Assembly: GCA_011524805.1 (NCBI GenBank)
Contig: WTJO01000079.1
Location: forward strand, 1-10,751
Reading direction: 5' to 3'
Origin: Alphaproteobacteria bacterium
GTDB taxonomy: Bacteria > Pseudomonadota > Alphaproteobacteria > Puniceispirillales > Puniceispirillaceae
DNA length: 10,751 bases
The translations under genes were made by a program, and so were the position numbers. The notes below the pieces were generated by a model. It had not been told where the DNA came from. It searched no databases and saw only the letters and a list, made by a program, of their open reading frames with translations. Shown here piece after piece: positions 6,398 through 10,751 of this stretch; position 1 is the first letter of the stretch; each line of letters begins with the position of its first letter.

Positions 6398-6973
6398 GTG
6401 CGGATGCTAGGCATTGATCCCGGTCTGACAGCAACAGGCTGGGGCGTTGTATCGCTGGACGGCCAGAGGCTTGTTCATCATGCCCATGGGGTGATTAAAA
6501 CCACGCCCCGCCAGTCTGACCCGCATCGTCTGAACCTGCTGGGTGACGGCTTATTCGGGGTGATTGCCGAATTTGCTCCAGATGCCGCCGCTATCGAAGA
6601 TATTTTTATGAATAATAATGCACGGTCTGCGTTACGGCTGGGTATGGCACGCGGGGTTGCGATATATGCAACAGCCCGCCATCAACTGCCCCTGACAGAA
6701 ATATCGGCGCGGGCAGTAAAACAGGCGGTGGTTGGTAGCGGGTCGGCTGATAAAGAACAGATCGCCTATATGGTCTCGCGGATTCTGGCAATTACAATAA
6801 CCGCAGGTGACAGTGCGGATGCGCTGGCTATTGCGATTTCCGGACTGCATGGCTCGGGCATATCGCTTACTGACAGGCACCAGCGTGTACAGGCAGCAAA
6901 AAAAGATAAATTTTCGGCAAATCCTGCGCTTGCCAGCGCAATTGAGGCGGCGCTGGAGAAACAGAAGGACTAG
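6398..6973 (+). CDS. ruvC: Crossover junction endodeoxyribonuclease RuvC
   Basis: Homodimeric Holliday-junction resolvase that nicks opposite strands of the same polarity during recombination and fork repair. All four metal-binding acidic residues are visible: Asp7 in GIDPG, Glu67 in AIEDIFMNNN, and Asp138 and Asp141 in GDSADALAIAI. The block NARSALRLGMARGVAI (74-89) is the conserved DNA-binding helix region. The product has 191 residues, about 18 more than E. coli RuvC, the excess being a charged C-terminal tail. A GTG start at 6398 is preferred because AGGGGG lies 7 nt upstream; an ATG at 6404 would remove two residues without harming the catalytic site. ruvA follows after only 7 nt. Confidence 0.96.
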   Translation: MRMLGIDPGLTATGWGVVSLDGQRLVHHAHGVIKTTPRQSDPHRLNLLGDGLFGVIAEFAPDAAAIEDIFMNNNARSALRLGMARGVAIYATARHQLPLTEISARAVKQAVVGSGSADKEQIAYMVSRILAITITAGDSADALAIAISGLHGSGISLTDRHQRVQAAKKDKFSANPALASAIEAALEKQKD

Positions 6974-6980
6974 CATTATT

Positions 6981-7628
6981 ATGATAGCATCACTGACTGG
7001 CCGGATTACCCAGACAGAGCTTGGCACGGTGATTATTGATGTCGGCGGGGTTGGCTATCTTGTGCATGGTACTGGCAGGATGATTGCCAGCCTGCCGTCG
7101 CCGCCAGAGATATGTACGCTGTTGATTGAAATGGTGGTGCGTGAAGATGCCATTACCCTATATGGCTTTACCAGCGCAGAAGATAAACAGGCTTTCAGGC
7201 TGTTGCAGACCGTTCAGGGCGTAGGGGCAAAGGCCGCCCTATCCATCCTGAGTACGCTCAGCCCGCAAGAGCTGGTTCAGGCAATACTGGCCGCAGACAA
7301 GGCGATGGTGAGCAGAGCAGATGGTATCGGCCCCAAAATCGCCTTGCGGATTGTCAATGAGCTTGCCCAGAAAGTTGGCGCGATTTCGGCTGCTGGTTCA
7401 GTTTCAAGCCCTGATAGTAGCCAGATTGCCGGTCTGCCGTCAGATGCCGCTCCAGATTCAGCCGCAACAGCATCTGCGCTGGCACAGGATGCGCTGTCAG
7501 CCCTTGTCAATCTTGGCTATAGCCGTTCCGAGGCATTTCATGCCGTAAGCGCAACGCTTGCCGAAGCGCCTGAGCTTGATCTGGCTGCCCTGATACAGCA
7601 GTCACTGAAAAAGATGGGCAGAGATTGA
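6981..7628 (+). CDS. ruvA: Holliday junction branch migration protein RuvA
   Basis: RuvA tetramers clamp the four-way junction and load the RuvB motor. The 215-residue product shows the three expected domains. The N-terminal OB fold (residues 1-65) starts with the family hallmark MIASLTGRI. Two helix-hairpin-helix motifs follow: LQTVQGVGAKAALSIL (75-90) and ADGIGPKIALRIVNEL (113-128). After an Ala/Ser/Pro-rich linker (about 130-157) comes the C-terminal RuvB-binding domain (DALSALVNLGYSRSEAFHAV, 160-179). The frame stays open 58 codons upstream, but that part overlaps ruvC and lacks RuvA similarity. The ATG at 6981 starts exactly at the conserved N-terminus, with AAGGA about 11 nt upstream. 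Confidence 0.96.
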   Translation: MIASLTGRITQTELGTVIIDVGGVGYLVHGTGRMIASLPSPPEICTLLIEMVVREDAITLYGFTSAEDKQAFRLLQTVQGVGAKAALSILSTLSPQELVQAILAADKAMVSRADGIGPKIALRIVNELAQKVGAISAAGSVSSPDSSQIAGLPSDAAPDSAATASALAQDALSALVNLGYSRSEAFHAVSATLAEAPELDLAALIQQSLKKMGRD

Positions 7629-7656
7629 AATTTATGATGTGTCATGGTTTAACCAG

Positions 7657-7662
7657 TATAAT
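7657..7662 (+). promoter_or_regulatory. Isolated -10 element between ruvA and ruvB
   Basis: A perfect TATAAT stands 34 nt before the ruvB start, in a 67-nt gap that is longer than the other ruv spacings. No good -35 box is seen at 16-18 nt. It may be a weak internal promoter giving ruvB and downstream tol genes some independent expression, or chance. Confidence 0.25.
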
Positions 7663-7695
7663 AGCCATCATATGCCTGAAAAGGATGTCTGCTAA

Positions 7696-8763
7696 GTGAC
7701 ACAGGATAATACTGGAATGCCGGAAGATCGCCTCATTTCTGCAGAAAACCAGACAGGCCGCGATCCTGCATTACGGCCGCTTCATCTGGCTGATTTTATT
7801 GGGCAGGGGCAGGGGCGCCGCAATCTTGAAACGTTTATTCATGCCGCCACTGGCAGAGATGATGCAATGGATCATACGCTGTTGCATGGGCCGCCCGGGC
7901 TGGGAAAAACCACCATGGCACAGATTATAGCCAACGAACTTGGTGTGGGGTTCAAGGCCACATCAGGGCCTGTGATTGCGCGGGCTGGCGATCTGGCCGC
8001 ATTGCTGACCAATCTGTCACCACGGGATGTGCTGTTCATTGATGAAATCCACCGGCTAAATCCTGCTGTCGAAGAAGTGCTGTATCCTGCCTTGGAAGAT
8101 TTTCAGCTAGACCTGATGATAGGCGAAGGCCCGTCTGCACGGTCAGTCAGAATAGATTTGCCGTCATTTACCCTTGTCGGGGCAACTACCAGAGCAGGCC
8201 TGCTTACCACCCCGCTTCGTGACAGGTTCGGAATCCAGATGCGGATGCATTATTATAGCCATGACGAGCTCGCACAGATTGTCACGGCACAGGCAGATAA
8301 GCTGTCGATGGCGCTGACCCATGATGGCGCACTTGAAATTGCCTCCCGCTCGCGTGGCACGCCTCGCGTGGCAGGCCGGCTATTAAGGCGGGTACGTGAT
8401 TTTGCGTCTGTTGACGGGGTTGTTGATATCACCGCAGAGGTAGCCGATAAGGCGCTTATTATGCTGGATGTTGACAAGATGGGGCTGGATGGCATGGATA
8501 GGCGCTATCTGACCACCCTTGCAGAACATTATGGTGGCGGGCCTGTAGGGGTGGATACGCTGGCGGCCGTGCTGTCAGAACAGCGTGATATGCTGGAAGA
8601 GGTTATTGAGCCTTATCTGATGCAGACAGGCTTGCTGATGCGCACCCCAAGAGGGCGCTGTCTTGCCCGTTCGGGCTGGTCCTATATCGGCATGACACCG
8701 CCAGAATCTGCGCTTTCACAACTTGATTTTCTATCGGATACCCCAGAAGGCAGAAACGAATGA
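7696..8763 (+). CDS. ruvB: Holliday junction branch migration ATPase RuvB
   Basis: Hexameric AAA+ motor that pumps DNA through the RuvA-bound junction. The 355-residue product carries every expected element: Walker [10 protein letters not shown] (65-73), Walker [10 protein letters not shown] (112-120, Asp116/Glu117), sensor 1 GATTRAGLL (162-170), the arginine-rich TTPLRDRFG (171-179), and the sensor 2 region [13 protein letters not shown]. The C-terminal winged helix contains [23 protein letters not shown]. The GTG start at 7696 has AAGGA about 11 nt upstream; an ATG at 7717, seven codons in with AGGA 10 nt upstream, is an equally plausible start because the first residues are not conserved. 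The stop overlaps the ybgC start. Confidence 0.97.
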   Translation: MTQDNTGMPEDRLISAENQTGRDPALRPLHLADFIGQGQGRRNLETFIHAATGRDDAMDHTLLHGPPGLGKTTMAQIIANELGVGFKATSGPVIARAGDLAALLTNLSPRDVLFIDEIHRLNPAVEEVLYPALEDFQLDLMIGEGPSARSVRIDLPSFTLVGATTRAGLLTTPLRDRFGIQMRMHYYSHDELAQIVTAQADKLSMALTHDGALEIASRSRGTPRVAGRLLRRVRDFASVDGVVDITAEVADKALIMLDVDKMGLDGMDRRYLTTLAEHYGGGPVGVDTLAAVLSEQRDMLEEVIEPYLMQTGLLMRTPRGRCLARSGWSYIGMTPPESALSQLDFLSDTPEGRNE

Positions 8764-9257
8764 CAGAAACGCATCCGTCATTTGCGTCATGGCTGTCATC
8801 TTGCCAGACAGGGCTGGATGGCGAGATATTCAGGCATGATGGCCATAGCGAGCATCATTATCCGCTGGTTATCCAGTATGAAGATACAGATGCGGGCGGT
8901 ATTACCTATCATGCCAGCTATATAAATTTCGCAGAACGTGCGCGCTCGGCATGGTTAAGGCTGGCAGGATTTTCGCTGTCAGACTGGCTGTCAGAGCGAA
9001 ATCAGGGCTTTATTATTCACAAGCTGGAAGCAGAATATAAAACCCCGTCAACATTGCATGACAGGATGGCTGTCTGCACATCTGTTGATGTATTAAAGCG
9101 CGCATCCTGTGTGCTGAGGCAGAATATCTATCATGAAAATGGCCATATTTCTGCCAGAGTTATCGTGCATGGTGCATGGGTTGACGTAACTTCAGGGCCT
9201 AAGGCATTTCCACCCCAGCTATCTGAGATTATAGCTTTATTCCATCAGGATCAGTAA
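8760..9257 (+). CDS. ybgC: Tol-Pal-associated acyl-CoA thioesterase YbgC (hotdog fold)
   Basis: Cytosolic hotdog-fold thioesterase encoded at the head of tol-pal clusters; characterised homologues hydrolyse acyl-CoA thioesters, and the physiological substrate is uncertain. The catalytic signature [15 protein letters not shown] is at residues 40-54, with Asp44 matching the catalytic Asp of E. coli YbgC and His51 nearby; [14 protein letters not shown] follows as the central helix. It has 165 residues, with about 25 more than usual before the signature. The extended N-terminus is supported by the ATG overlapping the ruvB stop (ATGA), which suggests coupled translation. A gap of 122 nt separates it from tolQ. 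Confidence 0.94.
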   Translation: MTETHPSFASWLSSCQTGLDGEIFRHDGHSEHHYPLVIQYEDTDAGGITYHASYINFAERARSAWLRLAGFSLSDWLSERNQGFIIHKLEAEYKTPSTLHDRMAVCTSVDVLKRASCVLRQNIYHENGHISARVIVHGAWVDVTSGPKAFPPQLSEIIALFHQDQ

Positions 9258-9379
9258 TTAACAGGAACAAAAGGCTAAATTCACATGCTTATTCGTTGCA
9301 TAACGCGCCCAGCCATATTAAGTGAGCTAGGAATACAGAGTTGGCATATGGCGATATTCATGAAAAGTCAGAGGATGTT

Positions 9380-10120
9380 ATGGCAGATACAGTAACCTTA
9401 GAGCAGGCAGCAATTCAGACTCACAGCGTTGATATGAGCATGATCGGCTTATTTCTGGCAGCTGACCCTGTTGTGAAATTTGTGATGTTTTTGCTGGTAG
9501 CAGCATCTGTCTGGGGGTGGGCAATCATCTTTTCTAAAATTGCCCTGTTCAGAAAACAGCGCAAAACAATGGCTGAATTTGATGATGATTTCTGGTCAGG
9601 CGGATCACTTGAAGATCTGTATAACAAAACTGGTGATCAGCCGGAATCTGCACAGGCACGGGTATTTGTGGCTGCCATGTATGAATTGCGGCGCGCCAAA
9701 ATGAACGGGCTTACATTTGGCCGCTCAGAAGGCTTGCGCGCAAATGTGATGATGCGAATTGACAGAAGCATGACCTCTACCATCACTAAAGAGATGGAAA
9801 AGCTGGAAGCAGGCATGAGCGTGCTTGCCTCAATCGGGTCGGTATCTCCATTTGTGGGGCTGTTTGGGACTGTCTGGGGCATTATGAACAGCTTTACATC
9901 AATCGCTGAATCAAAAAACACCTCGCTTGCGGTGGTCGCACCCGGTATCGCAGAAGCGCTATTCGCAACGGCACTAGGGCTGGCCGCGGCTATTCCTGCG
10001 GTGGTGGCCTACAATAAATTTTCAGGCGATATGGACAAGATTGGCGGTCTGCTGGAAGTGTTTGCACAGGAATTTTCAACCTTGCTAGGACGCCAGATAG
10101 ATGAAGGGCAGTCATCATAA
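9380..10120 (+). CDS. tolQ: Tol-Pal system inner-membrane stator protein TolQ
   Basis: TolQ pentamers surround a TolR dimer and use the proton gradient to energise TolA, keeping the outer membrane constricted and attached during division; homologous to ExbB and MotA. The 246-residue product has three membrane segments: about 31-53 (VVKFVMFLLVAASVWGWAII), about 146-170 and about 185-211. Between the first two is the long cytoplasmic domain. The conserved block SIGSVSPFVGLFGTVWGIMNSF (141-162) and APGIAEALFATALGLAAAIPAV (187-208) line the proton path. The ATG at 9380 with GAGGA 4 nt before it is preferred; a TTG at 9341 could add 13 residues of no recognisable conservation. The stop shares one base with the tolR start. 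Confidence 0.95.
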   Translation: MADTVTLEQAAIQTHSVDMSMIGLFLAADPVVKFVMFLLVAASVWGWAIIFSKIALFRKQRKTMAEFDDDFWSGGSLEDLYNKTGDQPESAQARVFVAAMYELRRAKMNGLTFGRSEGLRANVMMRIDRSMTSTITKEMEKLEAGMSVLASIGSVSPFVGLFGTVWGIMNSFTSIAESKNTSLAVVAPGIAEALFATALGLAAAIPAVVAYNKFSGDMDKIGGLLEVFAQEFSTLLGRQIDEGQSS

Positions 10121-10554
10121 TGGGCATGTCGGTTAATAAAGGAGGCGGCCAACGGCGGCGTCATTCACATCGGCCAATGGGCGAAATTAATGTCACCCCG
10201 TTTGTTGATGTGATGCTGGTATTGCTAATTGTGTTTATGGTTACAGCCCCTCTGCTGACGGTTGGTGTGCCCGTAGATTTGCCAAAAACACAGGCTGGCC
10301 AGATTAATGCAGATCAGGCACCTCTGGTAGTGTCATTACAGAAGCAGGGTAAAATTTTTCTGCAGGATACCGAGATAGATGCAGATAATCTGGTGCCCCG
10401 TCTGAAGGCCATATCAAAGGCAAATAATCAGGTGCGTATCTTTGTCAGAGGCGATAGGGCAGTGGCCTATGGCGAAGTGCTTGCCTTGATGGGCAGAATC
10501 CAGTCTGCAGGCTTTGAGCGTGTTGCGCTGGTTGCCGAACTACCTGAAAACTAG
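10120..10554 (+). CDS. tolR: Tol-Pal system protein TolR
   Basis: Partner of TolQ in the inner-membrane proton-driven complex, homologous to ExbD. It has 144 residues. A basic cytoplasmic N-terminus (QRRRHSHRP) is followed by one membrane helix (about 25-46, NVTPFVDVMLVLLIVFMVTAP) carrying the essential Asp30. The periplasmic domain has the VPVDLPKTQA segment and a C-terminal alpha/beta fold ending VALVAELPEN, the region that in homologues dimerises and contacts peptidoglycan. The stop of tolQ and this start share one base (TAATG), so translation is very likely coupled. tolA follows after 54 nt. Confidence 0.95.
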   Translation: MGMSVNKGGGQRRRHSHRPMGEINVTPFVDVMLVLLIVFMVTAPLLTVGVPVDLPKTQAGQINADQAPLVVSLQKQGKIFLQDTEIDADNLVPRLKAISKANNQVRIFVRGDRAVAYGEVLALMGRIQSAGFERVALVAELPEN

Positions 10555-10608
10555 CTATTTGTGGCTTCTTCATGCCGTGCTGTAAAGTGAGCATAAACAG
10601 GAAGATAT

Positions 10609-10751
10609 ATGCGTTCTGAGCAACTGATTAGCAAAAAAACATTGGTGATGTCAGTCGTCTTCCATCTGCTGGTGGCGTTCAGCTTTTCTATTGCCTGGCC
10701 ATTTATTGCCAGCCCGCCCACAACTGCCCAGCCACTGGTGATTGTCAATAT
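10609..10751 (+). CDS. tolA: TolA, N-terminal fragment (continues past window end)
   Basis: TolA spans the periplasm from a single inner-membrane helix to contact Pal and TolB. Only 47 codons and two bases are present. They encode a short basic cytoplasmic stretch (MRSEQLISKKT) and a membrane helix at about 12-34. SVVFH (Ser15, His19) reproduces the SxxxH spacing that in E. coli TolA mediates contact with TolQ and TolR. A Pro/Thr/Ala-rich segment begins the periplasmic part. AGGAAG lies 4 nt before the ATG. The assignment rests on position after tolR and the helix motif, since the diagnostic long coiled coil and C-terminal domain lie outside the window. Confidence 0.85.
   Translation, partial: MRSEQLISKKTLVMSVVFHLLVAFSFSIAWPFIASPPTTAQPLVIVN

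Noticed and set aside
6807..6980. Upstream open extension of ruvA by 58 codons
   Set aside because: It overlaps ruvC in another frame, is rich in Arg/Trp and shows no RuvA features; the conserved N-terminus MIASLTGRI begins at 6981.
941..9066. Frequent GACAGG (complement CCTGTC) hexamer, considered as an uptake-type or Chi-like signal
   Set aside because: By eye there are about 22 copies, but nearly all lie on the coding strand whichever way the gene points, and most read as Asp-Arg or Thr-Gly codon pairs, so codon-pair bias explains it better.
10571..10618. 15-codon frame between tolR and tolA
   Set aside because: No ribosome-binding site precedes it and it overlaps the tolA start; a frame this short arises readily by chance.

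Overview
The window looks like a stretch of a mid-GC alphaproteobacterial chromosome made of core genes. Three things support this: the ruvC-ruvA-ruvB-ybgC-tolQ-tolR-tolA order, an alphaproteobacterial-type 6S RNA between zapA and the 5-formyltetrahydrofolate cyclo-ligase gene, and a transketolase-GAPDH pair divergent from a small coiled-coil gene plus zapA. The modest GC content and frequent AGA/AGG arginine codons would fit a marine lineage such as SAR116, but that is inference. I saw no insertion sequence, tRNA, rRNA, CRISPR array or prophage gene.

Left part (1-2637, minus strand): tkt (transketolase) followed 47 nt later by gap (GAPDH, cut by the window edge), probably one central-carbon operon. 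Its likely promoter is at 2765-2794, and a leader of about 120 nt carries two small inverted repeats. Intergenic region (2638-3141): about 500 nt without a convincing gene. It holds the tkt promoter and leader, a T9 tract, a 14-bp perfect dyad, and a weak hint of a small RNA or a decayed ORF.

Middle (3142-5441, plus strand): a small coiled-coil protein of DUF4164 type, zapA (FtsZ-ring accessory protein), 6S RNA (3746-3908, ends set by its closing stem and an upstream promoter), then fau (5-formyl-THF cyclo-ligase) and a YmdB-type metallophosphoesterase overlapping by 4 nt. A terminator-like hairpin follows at 5509-5538.

Right part (5610-10751, plus strand): yebC (ribosome-associated translation factor family), the Holliday-junction genes ruvC, ruvA and ruvB, then ybgC and the Tol envelope genes tolQ, tolR and the first 47 codons of tolA. 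RuvA and RuvB form the branch-migration motor and RuvC cuts the junction. TolQ and TolR form the proton-driven stator that energises TolA across the periplasm during division. ybgC overlaps ruvB and tolR overlaps tolQ, so translation is probably coupled there.

No undescribed multi-gene system is evident. The points most worth a second look are a GAPDH lacking the usual NAD-selecting aspartate, the dyads in the tkt leader, and the structured intergenic region 2839-3018.
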